Notes under the pieces: generated by a model
What the model was told of the DNA's origin: nothing
The model's database searches: none
Seen by the model: the letters and a program-made list of their open reading frames with translations, nothing else
Source: JAICQM01 sp963781555
GTDB taxonomy: Bacteria; Chloroflexota; Limnocylindria; QHBO01
DNA: 64,000 nt
Direction of reading: 5' to 3'
Assembly (NCBI GenBank): GCA_963781555.1
Contig: CAWAGB010000001.1
Span: 1-64,000 of the forward strand
Shown here: piece by piece, positions 56,468 through 64,000 of the stretch
Layout of the letters: every line of letters begins with the position of its first letter
Position numbering within the stretch: the stretch's first letter is position 1
Program-made: the position numbers and the translations under genes

Positions 56468-56828
56468 GGCAGGCGCCCTCCACCACATCGACCAGGCGAG
56501 TCAGGTCAATCGGCTTCTGCAGCCAGGCGGTCGCGCCGAGACGCTCGGCCTCCTCGGCGATCCGGTAATAGGCCGCCACCACGATGAACGGAACGCCCCG
56601 CCAGCGCGGATCCGCGCGCATGCGCTCGGCGAGCTCCCAACCGGTCATGCGCGGCATGCGCAGGTCAAGGAGCATCACGCACGGCATCGTGCCGGCGTCC
56701 AGCTTCTCGAGGGCGTCCAGTCCATCCCGTGCCGCGACCACGGAGAATCCCCCATCACTCAGGACCTCTTCGTAGATGGTCCGCAGCTCAGGGTCATCTT
56801 CCACGACCAGGACGGGGCGGTCGGACAT
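56442..56828 (-). CDS. Response-regulator receiver protein
   Basis: A 128-residue single receiver: PVLVVEDDPELRTIYEEVLS, CVMLLDLRMPRMTGWELAER (phospho-acceptor Asp), FIVVAAYYRIAEEAERLGA and LQKPIDLTRLVDVV with Lys. It lacks an output domain, so it probably exchanges phosphate with the kinase encoded next, whose start it overlaps by 26 bases. An upstream in-frame ATG at 56849 would add seven residues. Confidence 0.9.
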   Translation of the reverse strand: MSDRPVLVVEDDPELRTIYEEVLSDGGFSVVAARDGLDALEKLDAGTMPCVMLLDLRMPRMTGWELAERMRADPRWRGVPFIVVAAYYRIAEEAERLGATAWLQKPIDLTRLVDVVEGACRGSTPPDA

Positions 56829-56959
56829 GTTCGAGGCAACGATCTCCACAGCGGCTGCAGATGAGACGCTCCGTCCAGCTCACAGCCCTTGCGCAGCGTT
56901 CCGCACGCAGCGTGCCAGAAACGAGCGGCCAACGAGGCGCTTGTGAGGTCCGGGTCCGC

Positions 56960-57262
56960 TCAGCCGGCGGCTGGCACACGCTGCAGGGCGCCACGGCGAA
57001 TCGGCAGCGGCTGTCCATCCACCTCGTAGACGGCGCGCTTCAGGCTGCGCGACGAGTTGAACAGGACCACCGGGTCGAGCCGCAGCTCACCGGCGAAATA
57101 CTGGCGCGTCCATTGCCGGCGCCGGTGGTCGTCGCGAAAGACAAACGCGGCTCGCTGCGGCTCCGCGCGGTCGAGCTCGATGAGCTCCATCCCCAGGGCG
57201 CACAGCGTCGCGGCGAAGTAGAAGTCGCGTGTCCGGTACGTCCTGGCCTCGTGCAGGTGCAT
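56960..57262 (-). CDS. DUF5659-like protein
   Basis: A 100-residue protein; start ATG 57260-57262 is preceded by GGAGGTG a few bases upstream. The core TRDFYFAATLCALGMELIEL and RAEPQRAAFVFRDDHRRRQW matches the DUF5659 pattern (T-x-D-F-Y-L-A ... L ... F-x-F), and LDPVVLFNSSRSLKRAVYE follows. Many such proteins are phage or plasmid encoded and of unknown role; here it stands alone. Confidence 0.75.
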   Translation of the reverse strand: MHLHEARTYRTRDFYFAATLCALGMELIELDRAEPQRAAFVFRDDHRRRQWTRQYFAGELRLDPVVLFNSSRSLKRAVYEVDGQPLPIRRGALQRVPAAG

Positions 57263-57322
57263 GGGGGCACCTCCGTGCTTCATTCAGTTGCCGCATCTCC
57301 CCCACCCGTGACGGGGAAACCG

Positions 57323-57355
57323 GGGAGGGGCGGGCCGTCGGAACCCGCCCCTCCC
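57323..57355. terminator. Hairpin between DUF5659-like and peptide-binding genes
   Basis: Perfect 12-bp stem GGGAGGGGCGGG (57323-57334) with complement at 57344-57355 and 9-base loop. It lies 20 bases after the stop of the binding-protein gene on the minus strand. No T-run. Confidence 0.6.
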
Positions 57356-57374
57356 GGAGCCTGGCCGCGTGAGG

Positions 57375-59039
57375 TCAGTCGTCGTGCGCGGCGATGGTGA
57401 CCTGGTCCCAGAAGAGCTCGCCGGTGGCGCTGTCCTGCGCCGTGGCGACGAGGTTCTGGACATAGGGCTTCACGACCGTGAAGCGGCTGGCGAAGCGCAG
57501 CGGGATGACCGGTGCATCGGCCATCACGATGTCCTGCGCCTCGTTGTAGAGGGGTACCTGCTCGTCCAGGGTCGCGACCGTGGCCGCCTGATGGAGCAAG
57601 GCATCAACGTCCTCGTTGCAGTAGCCCATCGTGTTGTTGGAGCTGCTGCACGAGATCAGATCGGTCAGGAAGTTGTTGGGATGCGGATAGTCCGCGCCCC
57701 AACCGAGGCGGAAGATGTCGAACGGATCGTTGGCGAGCCGCTCGAGGTAGGCGCCCCACTCCAGGCCGACCGGAGCGATCTCGACGCCGAAGGCCTGGCG
57801 CCACTGCTCCTGCATGAAGGCGACCTTGTCCTCGTGGTCCGCGTTGGTGTTGAAGCCCACCTCGAGGGTGAGGTCCGCGGCGGTGATTCCCAGGTCGGAG
57901 AGCGCCCGGTCGAAGTCGGCACGTGCCTGCTCGGGGTTGTACGCGAAGTAGTGGGTGTCCTGGTGCCCGGGCATGCCCGGCGGGACGAGGCTCTCCGCCG
58001 ACGTCCCGATGCCGGCGAACGCGGTGGCGATCAGCGTGTCGCGATCGATCGCCTCGTTGAACGCTTTGCGCAACAGGACGCTGTTGGTGAACGGCCCATC
58101 CGGATCCTTCAGGTCAAAGCCGAAGTAGTAGAGCGACAGGACGTCGCCCTGCAGCACTTCCGTGGAGAGAACCGGGTCGTTCTGGATGCGTGGAATCTCG
58201 GCCGATGGCACGAGCGCGATGTCGAGCTCGCCCGCCTCGTATGCGGCCAGCACGGCGGCCGGGTCCTGGATCATCGACATCTCCATGCGGGAGACCTTGG
58301 CCGCCGGCCCGGCGGTCCAGTGCTCATTGGCCTCCAGGACGATGCGCGATTGGTGCTCCCACTCCGTCAGCTTCATCGGCCCGGAGCCAATGTAGCCCTC
58401 TGCCTCGCCGAACGACGAGCCGGCCTTCTGGGGCACGGTGACCCACAAGGTGGCGATGTAGACGAAGTACGACGCGGGCCGCGCGAGGTCGACGACGAAG
58501 GTCTGGTCATCCGGTGCGCTGACGCCGAGGTTGTCGAGCAGCGCGTCGATGTCCGCGTCGGTTGCGATCTCGGTGTCGACGCCGAGCAGCTCCTCGCCGC
58601 CGATCACATCGGCCAGCACGTAGGAGTAGCCCGCCGCCTCGCGCGGGTCGATGAGCCGCTTCCAGCTGTAGACGAAGTCGTCAGCGGTGATCGGCGTGCC
58701 GTCGCTGAAGGTGATGCCGTCCTTGAGAGTGAACGTGATCTGCGTCCCCTCGTCGTTGATCGTCCAGCTGTCCGCGAGGCCGGGCACGACCTCCAGGTTC
58801 TCGTCGAAATACGCCAGCGGGCGGGTGATGCTGCGCAGCACGGCAATCGACTGGCTATCGGTAGCCTGCGTCGGATCGAGCGTCGGGGGCTCACCGCCGA
58901 GGTCGACCCGGAACACCTGGTCGGGCGAGAGCGCCGGTGATGCGCCGTCGCTTGACGCAGGGGTGGAGCTGCCCGAATTGCCGCCGCCGCACGCGGAGAC
59001 GACGAGGGCGAGCATGAGGGCGGGTACGAGACGCCGCAT
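57375..59039 (-). CDS. Peptide/oligopeptide ABC transporter substrate-binding lipoprotein (SBP family 5), orphan
   Basis: A 554-residue exported receptor of the OppA/DppA class. Lipoprotein signal RRLVPALMLALVVSAC with lipobox VSAC at residues about 15-17, then a Gly/Ser linker. Family marks are GGEPPTLDPTQATDSQSIAV, LADSWTINDEGTQITFTLKD, FVYSWKRLIDPREAAGYSYV, LLRKAFNEAIDRDTLI and the C-terminal YNEAQDIVMADAPVIPLRFA. The usual permease and ATPase genes are absent on both sides, so it probably pairs with a transporter elsewhere. Confidence 0.93.
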   Translation of the reverse strand: MRRLVPALMLALVVSACGGGNSGSSTPASSDGASPALSPDQVFRVDLGGEPPTLDPTQATDSQSIAVLRSITRPLAYFDENLEVVPGLADSWTINDEGTQITFTLKDGITFSDGTPITADDFVYSWKRLIDPREAAGYSYVLADVIGGEELLGVDTEIATDADIDALLDNLGVSAPDDQTFVVDLARPASYFVYIATLWVTVPQKAGSSFGEAEGYIGSGPMKLTEWEHQSRIVLEANEHWTAGPAAKVSRMEMSMIQDPAAVLAAYEAGELDIALVPSAEIPRIQNDPVLSTEVLQGDVLSLYYFGFDLKDPDGPFTNSVLLRKAFNEAIDRDTLIATAFAGIGTSAESLVPPGMPGHQDTHYFAYNPEQARADFDRALSDLGITAADLTLEVGFNTNADHEDKVAFMQEQWRQAFGVEIAPVGLEWGAYLERLANDPFDIFRLGWGADYPHPNNFLTDLISCSSSNNTMGYCNEDVDALLHQAATVATLDEQVPLYNEAQDIVMADAPVIPLRFASRFTVVKPYVQNLVATAQDSATGELFWDQVTIAAHDD

Positions 59040-59287
59040 GAACCTCCTCCTGTCTGATGGGGGTAGATCTGGTATCGGGCCGCAGACATCCGGGGGGCGA
59101 CCGCTTCACATCGAACTACTCGCCTCGCAGGCAGATGGTTCATAAGTTCGGCCTATTGGCGATGTTTCTCGCCACTTCGTGCCGGGCGGGCGGGAACCAC
59201 AACGCTGTGGCCATGAACGTCGCCACGTTTCGGCTATCGTGCACAGCGGTGGTGCGTGCACGTCGGCGCCCATTGAGCGGCGCACCC

Positions 59288-60325
59288 ATGATCCGGATCG
59301 CGGCCAGCGAATCGCTCGAGCTGCTGGCCGGGCTGTGGGCGTGGCTGGACCATGACCACCGACCTTCCTACGAGGTTGGTGGGGCGTGGTTCCGCGCGAT
59401 GGGCCATGCGCTCGGAGAGGACGCGGCATCGCTGATGAGCTTCCTGGGCGGATCGGCGCTTGCCTGGGACCACGCCATCGGTCTCGCGGCGACAGAGCCG
59501 GGTGACATGGACGGCTTCCTCCGCCGGCTCGCGGCCATGCCGCCGGACGAGCTGCGAGCGACGCTCTTGGGTGTCCACGACGGGATCCTGGCGCGGAGCG
59601 TGCCGAGCGGCCTCCTCGCAGCAGCAGCGGACGGCGACGCGGACGCGCTGCGTCGCGTGCGACGGCTCACCGCCCGCCAGGGCGTGGCGTGGCAGACGGC
59701 GCTGCGCCAGCTCGTGGAGGGTGACGCGGCGGCAGTTCGTGACGAGCTCGTGCGCCTCCTGGGAGCGTGGCGGACCGCATTTGCCATGGTCGGCGAGCTG
59801 CCGGCGCCCGAGCTGCGCACTGCCGAGGCCGCCCGGGCCACGACGCTCCTCGAGCTGGGCGACCCGGCGACGGTCGCCGCCACGCTGCTGGGTGACATGC
59901 CACTGCGCATCGGCCCGGAGACACGCGTCGTCCTGCTCGTTCCGTCGGTGGTCGTTCGGCCGTTCACCTTCTACGTCGAGCACGGCGGCCGGATGGTGTT
60001 CATCTACCCCGTCCCGGCGACGGACGCCGAGCCGATGCCGGGCAGAACGCGCCTGGTGGACATGGCCCGCGCGCTTGGCGACCCGATGCGCGTGGATCTG
60101 CTGGCAGACCTGCGCGGCGGCGAGTGGACGCTACGCGAGCTGATGGAGCGGACAGGCTGGCCGCGATCGACGCTGCGCCATCACCTTGACCTGCTCGTGG
60201 ACGCGGGACTCGCGCGGCGTACGCCCGGGTACGCGGGTCGCTACGCGCTGCGCGAGGAAGGTGCGATTGATCTGGCTGACCTCGTGCGCCGCTTCGCGGT
60301 GGGGAGCCGAAGCGACCGGAGCTAG
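59288..60325 (+). CDS. ArsR-type winged-helix regulator with N-terminal DUF5937-like domain
   Basis: A 345-residue transcription factor. Residues 1-255 are a helical region (SLELLAGLWAWLDHDHRPSY ... VVVRPFTFYVEHGGRMVFIY) as in regulators with DUF5937; residues 260-340 are the winged helix (RTRLVDMARALGDPMRVDLL, ELMERTGWPRSTLRHHLDLL, VDAGLARRTPGYAGRYAL). ATG at 59288 follows a 248-base divergent gap with the peptide-binding gene, its likely target. Ligand unknown. Confidence 0.87.
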   Translation: MIRIAASESLELLAGLWAWLDHDHRPSYEVGGAWFRAMGHALGEDAASLMSFLGGSALAWDHAIGLAATEPGDMDGFLRRLAAMPPDELRATLLGVHDGILARSVPSGLLAAAADGDADALRRVRRLTARQGVAWQTALRQLVEGDAAAVRDELVRLLGAWRTAFAMVGELPAPELRTAEAARATTLLELGDPATVAATLLGDMPLRIGPETRVVLLVPSVVVRPFTFYVEHGGRMVFIYPVPATDAEPMPGRTRLVDMARALGDPMRVDLLADLRGGEWTLRELMERTGWPRSTLRHHLDLLVDAGLARRTPGYAGRYALREEGAIDLADLVRRFAVGSRSDRS

Positions 60326-62961
60326 CCCACCAGGCGGCGCGTCGCCTCATGGGTCGCTGCCGGGCGGCCGAACAGGAAGCCCTGTCCGAGCTCGCAGCCG
60401 AGCTCGGCGAGCACCTCGCGCTGGGCGGCCGTCTCGATGCCCTCCGCGATGACCCGCAGGCCCAGCGTGCGCCCGAGATCGAGGATTGCGCTGGCCACCA
60501 CCCGGTCATCGGCCCGCGTGTCGATGGTCGACACGAACGAGCGATCCAGCTTGAGGATATCGATCGGCAGACGTCGCAGGTAGCTGAACGAGCTGTAGCC
60601 CGTGCCGAAGTCGTCGATCGCCAGCAGGACGCCCAGATCCTTGAGCGCGTAGAGCTCGCTGATGCGCTCCTCGGTATCCTCCAGCAGGGCGCTCTCGGTG
60701 ATCTCGAGGACGAGTGAGCCGGGCGGCAATCGGTACTCAACCAGCGCGCGCCGCACCCGCTCCAGGAGCGTCGTATCGCGCAGCTGCGCGACGGACAGGT
60801 TGATCGTGACCAGCCTGGCGGTGCCGCCCGCCGTCTGCCACGCGCCCGCGTCGCGCCACGCGGCGGCCTGGCGACAGGCTGTCTCCAGCGTCCACCGGCC
60901 GATCGGCACCACCAGCCCGGTCTCCTCGGCGGCCGACAGGAAGGTGGTCGGCATCAGGGTGCCCTGCTCTGCGTGGTTCCAGCGCAGGAGCGCCTCGACC
61001 CCGGCATGCTCGCCGGTGGCGAGCTCGACGATGGGCTGGTAAAGGACCTCCAGCTCGTCGCGATCGAGCGCGCGCTCGAGGTCCGTCCGAAGCTGGAGGC
61101 GCGCGATGGCCGCCCCGTGCATGGCCGGGACGAAGATCTCGTAACGACCCTTGCCGGCAAGCTTTGCCTGGTACATGGCAACGTCGGCGTTGCGCAGCAG
61201 GGCGTCGGCGTCGCTCGCGTCGGTGCCCTCATGGCCGGTCACCGAGATGCCGACGCTGGCGCGCATCGCGATGCTTCGCCCGAGGACCGTGAACGGATCG
61301 CGCAGCGCCTCGAGGACGCGGCGCGCGACGCCTTCGGCGACACGCACGGTGACCCGCTCGTCGAGGAGGATCGCGAACTCGTCGCCGCCCACCCGTGCGG
61401 CGGTGTCGCCGGCGCGCAGACACGTCTCGAGGCGCGCCCCGATATCGGTCAGCAGCGTGTCGCCGGCGGCGTGGCCCATGCCGTCGTTGACCGCCTTGAA
61501 GTCGTCCAGGTCGAGGAAGAGGATCGCCAGTGGCGCCGATGGACCCGAGCGACGCGAGCGGCGATCAAGCGCGTTCTGCAGGCGATCGGTGAAGAGGGCG
61601 CGGTTGGCGAGCCCGGTGAGCGGATCATGGAAGGCCTGGTGCTTGAGTTGCTCCTCGAGGGCGTGCCGCTGGGTGACGTCGCGGTAATTGATGACGATGC
61701 CGCGGATGGCGGGGTCGCCGAGCATGTTGCGGGCGACCGCCTCGACGTGGCACCAGGTTCCGTCGACCCGCCGCAGACGCAGTTCGGCGCTGCGCTCGCC
61801 GGTCGGGCTCATCTGGATCTCCTGGAACAGCTGCCCAACGTAGGGCACGTCATCCGGGTGGACCAGGTCGAGTCCGTTGCGACCCATGAGCTCGTCGGGC
61901 CGGTAGCCGAGCACCCCGGTCACGGCCGGGCTCTCGTAGAGGTTCGTGCCGTCGGCGGCCAAGATCGTGGTGACGTCGCTGGCGTTCTGGACCAGCGACC
62001 GGAAGCGCTGCTCGCTGCGACGGAGGGTGCCGGTGATCCCCGCCAGGCGCACCAGGACGAGCGCCGTGACGACCATGGTCGCGATCCCGAGCAGCGGGTC
62101 GGCATCGTGGGCGAGGGCGACCTCGAGCACCAGGGCCGTCGGCCCCATCAGGCTGGCGGCGCCGAGGAGCACGAGGCGCCGGCTGCTCATGCCGCTTTCG
62201 ACGATCGGGGCTTGCACGACCCGATCGGCGACCGACGGATGCAGCGCCGCGCTTGCGAGCGCCACGTACGACAGGAGCCAGAACAGGTCGATCAGGCCAC
62301 CGGTGGCATAGCCGGCACCGGCGGCCTCCATGCTGAATACCAGGTCAGCGCCGAACATGAGCGCCAGGCTGGCAATCAGGAAACGTGGCGAGGCCCGGTG
62401 TGACGACGGCACGAAGGCGAGGCGCGCAACGATCCCGATAAGGAGGATGTCCATGGCCGGGTAGGCGATGGCAACGAGGCGTTCCGCCGCCGGCACCGCC
62501 GAGTCGACCGCGATCGGATGCAGGATGACCGTCCAGGCCAGGATGCCGAAGCCGACGGTCACGATGCCCGCGTCCACGAGACGTGGCTGTTCGTGTCCCG
62601 GCTGCCGCTCGCGTACCAGGAAGAGGCAGGCGGCGGCCAGCAGGGGGTAGCCGGCGAGGTAGGCGACATCCCCTCCCGAGGGGAAGGGGCTGGTCCCCAG
62701 CACCAGCTCGTGGTAGGTCCAGATCGCGTCGCCCGCCGAGAACGCCAGCTGGCCGGCTGCGATCAACAGCCAGGGCATGGGACGCGGCAGGCGATGGATG
62801 TGGAGCGACCAGGCGATGGCGGCCACCGGGACGAGGCTGATGAGCTGATAGAGGACAGCCTGGACCCACGGCACGGGGACGACCGGGTAGATGGCAACCA
62901 GGCCCATCCCGACAAGGGTCATGAACTGCCACGGGGCGATGCGGCGTTCCCCGAGCCGCAT
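60322..62961 (-). CDS. Membrane PAS-GGDEF-EAL cyclic-di-GMP protein
   Basis: An 879-residue protein with about nine membrane helices in the first 310 residues, a PAS domain (about 315-430: SLVQNASDVTTILAADGTN, ELMGRNGLDLVHPDDVPYVG), GGDEF (HDPLTGLANR, ILFLDLDDFKAVNDGMGHAA and intact RVGGDEFAIL) and EAL (VEALLRWNH, AIDDFGTGYSSFSYL, KLDRSFVSTID). Both active sites look complete. The ATG at 62961 gives the membrane start MRLGERRIAPWQFMTLVG; an earlier ATG at 63087 adds a Ser/Arg-rich tail. It ends tail to tail with the winged-helix gene. Confidence 0.93.
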   Translation of the reverse strand: MRLGERRIAPWQFMTLVGMGLVAIYPVVPVPWVQAVLYQLISLVPVAAIAWSLHIHRLPRPMPWLLIAAGQLAFSAGDAIWTYHELVLGTSPFPSGGDVAYLAGYPLLAAACLFLVRERQPGHEQPRLVDAGIVTVGFGILAWTVILHPIAVDSAVPAAERLVAIAYPAMDILLIGIVARLAFVPSSHRASPRFLIASLALMFGADLVFSMEAAGAGYATGGLIDLFWLLSYVALASAALHPSVADRVVQAPIVESGMSSRRLVLLGAASLMGPTALVLEVALAHDADPLLGIATMVVTALVLVRLAGITGTLRRSEQRFRSLVQNASDVTTILAADGTNLYESPAVTGVLGYRPDELMGRNGLDLVHPDDVPYVGQLFQEIQMSPTGERSAELRLRRVDGTWCHVEAVARNMLGDPAIRGIVINYRDVTQRHALEEQLKHQAFHDPLTGLANRALFTDRLQNALDRRSRRSGPSAPLAILFLDLDDFKAVNDGMGHAAGDTLLTDIGARLETCLRAGDTAARVGGDEFAILLDERVTVRVAEGVARRVLEALRDPFTVLGRSIAMRASVGISVTGHEGTDASDADALLRNADVAMYQAKLAGKGRYEIFVPAMHGAAIARLQLRTDLERALDRDELEVLYQPIVELATGEHAGVEALLRWNHAEQGTLMPTTFLSAAEETGLVVPIGRWTLETACRQAAAWRDAGAWQTAGGTARLVTINLSVAQLRDTTLLERVRRALVEYRLPPGSLVLEITESALLEDTEERISELYALKDLGVLLAIDDFGTGYSSFSYLRRLPIDILKLDRSFVSTIDTRADDRVVASAILDLGRTLGLRVIAEGIETAAQREVLAELGCELGQGFLFGRPAATHEATRRLVG

Positions 62962-63178
62962 GGCAGCGGGCAGGGCAAGGCGCCTCCCAGCGGGCAGGCG
63001 AGTCGCGGTGGCTGACTTCGTGGCCGCTCTTGTCACTCGGCTCCGGCGATGCGTGGAAGAGCACCGTAGGTGACGGATGCCTCCCATCGGTATGGCCCGA
63101 TCGGCCTATGCCGGGACCGATGGACTGGACCGCTCCTGTCCCGGCCCGGCGGTCCGCCAGCGCGCCGTCGAGCGCGGG

Positions 63179-63184
63179 TAGGAT
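63179..63184 (+). promoter_or_regulatory. -10 element TAGGAT for the LLM oxidoreductase gene (leaderless)
   Basis: TAGGAT with 7 bases to the ATG at 63192. Confidence 0.55.
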
Positions 63185-63191
63185 GCGGCGC

Positions 63192-64000
63192 ATGAAGGTG
63201 GGCGCAATGATGCCGATTGCCGCGGAGGGCGGGCGCGCTGCCCCGGGCTGGGAGGAGATCCGCGCGGTCGCCGGGGCGGCGGAGGCAGGTGGGCTCGACT
63301 CGATCTGGGTGTACGACCACCTCCTCTTCCGGTTCGACGGCGCGACCGAGGGCCTTCACGAGTCGTGGACGCTGCTGGCGGCGCTGGCGGCGGTGACGCG
63401 GCGCGTCGAGATCGGGGAGCTCGTCGTGGCGATGCCGTTCCGCAACCCCGCCCTGCTGGCCAAGATGGCCGCCACCGCCGACGAGGTGGCCGGGGGGCGG
63501 CTGATCCTGGGTGTCGGCTGTGGGTGGCACGAGCCGGAGTTCGCGGCCTTCGGATTCCCGTTCGACCACCGCGTTGCACGCTTCGAGGAGGCGCTCGAGA
63601 TCCTGGTCCCGCTGCTGCGCGGCCCCGACGAGGTGAGCGTAGCGGGCCGGTATCACCACGCCGACCGGGCGGTCGTGCTGCCGCGACCGCCGCGGCGTTC
63701 CGACGGCAGGCCCTCGATCCCACTCCTCATCGCCGGAAAGGGGCCGCGAATGCTGTCCCTCGTGGCGCGCCACGCGGATGCCTGGAACACGGCCTGGCTC
63801 GGCACGGTCGAGGATCTCGAGCCACGCGTCGCCCCGCTGCGGGCCGCCCTGGACGTCGCCGGCCGCGACCCCGCCTCGCTGGAGATCACGGTGGGCGTCA
63901 ACGTCGTCATCCCCGACCTCGCCGCCCCGGATGACGAGCTTCCTGCGCGGGCGATCGCGGGGTCGATCGACGAGCTGGCCGAGGGGATCCGCGGCTATGC
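63192..64000 (+). CDS. LLM-class flavin (F420)-dependent oxidoreductase, 3' end beyond window
   Basis: Luciferase-like monooxygenase fold, at least 269 residues to the window edge. It starts MKVGAMMPIAAEGGRAAPGW, then AVAGAAEAGGLDSIWVYDHL (the Asp/His that binds cofactor), EIGELVVAMPFRNPALLAKM, LILGVGCGWHEPEFAAFGFP and PLLIAGKGPRMLSLVARHAD, all standard for F420-dependent family members in actinobacteria and Chloroflexota. Final residues before the edge (GSIDELAEGIRGY) begin the last helix. Substrate unknown. It is divergent from the GGDEF-EAL gene. Confidence 0.92.
   Translation, partial: MKVGAMMPIAAEGGRAAPGWEEIRAVAGAAEAGGLDSIWVYDHLLFRFDGATEGLHESWTLLAALAAVTRRVEIGELVVAMPFRNPALLAKMAATADEVAGGRLILGVGCGWHEPEFAAFGFPFDHRVARFEEALEILVPLLRGPDEVSVAGRYHHADRAVVLPRPPRRSDGRPSIPLLIAGKGPRMLSLVARHADAWNTAWLGTVEDLEPRVAPLRAALDVAGRDPASLEITVGVNVVIPDLAAPDDELPARAIAGSIDELAEGIRGY

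Noticed and set aside
54812..56828. Kinase and receiver as a single hybrid kinase split by frameshift
   Set aside because: The receiver has its own start and stop and a good ribosome site precedes the kinase GTG, so two overlapping genes are simpler.

Overview
This is a GC-rich (roughly 70%) stretch that looks like a metagenome contig made of two unrelated parts. Bases 1 to about 9,012 resemble Deinococcus: 3-hydroxyacyl-CoA dehydrogenase, old-yellow-enzyme family oxidoreductase, DHH phosphoesterase, small lineage-type hypotheticals, and a TPP-riboswitch-controlled thiamine transporter (thiB, thiP). This part carries about one frameshift every few hundred bases. From about 9,012 onward the genes look like an uncultured Chloroflexota of the Limnocylindria/Ellin6529 kind: DUF5317, DUF885, ArsA with an HSP20-like tail, F420-type LLM oxidoreductase and actinobacterial-type glycogen synthase. 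An actinobacterial relative cannot be excluded by eye. The join cuts thiP and a YihY/BrkB gene in mid-reading frame on opposite strands, so I read it as an assembly chimera, not a natural junction.

Layout of the second part: 9.0-16.3 kb holds YihY, an archaeo-eukaryotic-primase (LigD-Pol) protein, GNAT, DUF885 peptidase-like protein, ATP-dependent DNA ligase and a beta-CASP RNase. 16.3-19.6 kb has four palindromic boxes, a polar amino-acid ABC importer and a cupin. 19.9-24.7 kb has a full-length Lhr helicase facing a CxxCxC microprotein. 24.8-28.3 kb is a leftward unit of a GGDEF-EAL protein, DUF5317 protein and tiny coupled ORFs. 28.5-33.8 kb has a DevS/DevR-like two-component pair converging on a GNAT, universal stress protein, multicopper oxidase and SRPBCC-like unit. 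33.9-36.4 kb is CoA-transferase, CBS and VIT-family genes. 36.8-38.9 kb has a heavily frameshifted alcohol dehydrogenase and a HTH-VOC fusion. 38.9-42.4 kb has GlgA-type glycosyltransferase, a receiver protein and a PAS-EAL protein. 42.5-47.7 kb has two coupled ABC-2 exporters, an esterase and an unknown gene.

47.9-49.8 kb is an ArsA ATPase with two small partners, followed by tRNA-Gly(TCC). 50.0-51.2 kb has a lipoprotein and a membrane protein. 51.3-54.8 kb is a tightly coupled cassette of methyltransferase, FAD oxidoreductase, SRPBCC cyclase-like protein and FabF-type ketosynthase that suggests aromatic or lipid-quinone-like polyketide tailoring. 54.8-57.3 kb is a hybrid signalling pair and a DUF5659-like protein. 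57.4-59.0 kb is an orphan peptide-binding lipoprotein. 59.3-64.0 kb has a winged-helix regulator, a second GGDEF-EAL protein and an LLM oxidoreductase cut by the window end.

Two themes run through the window. First, at least fourteen genes, on both sides of the join, start 5-8 bases downstream of a TANNNT hexamer, the geometry of leaderless mRNAs. Second, gene ends are packed: operon partners overlap at ATGA/GTGA and several convergent pairs overlap tail to tail. No CRISPR array, insertion sequence, rRNA or replication origin was seen.
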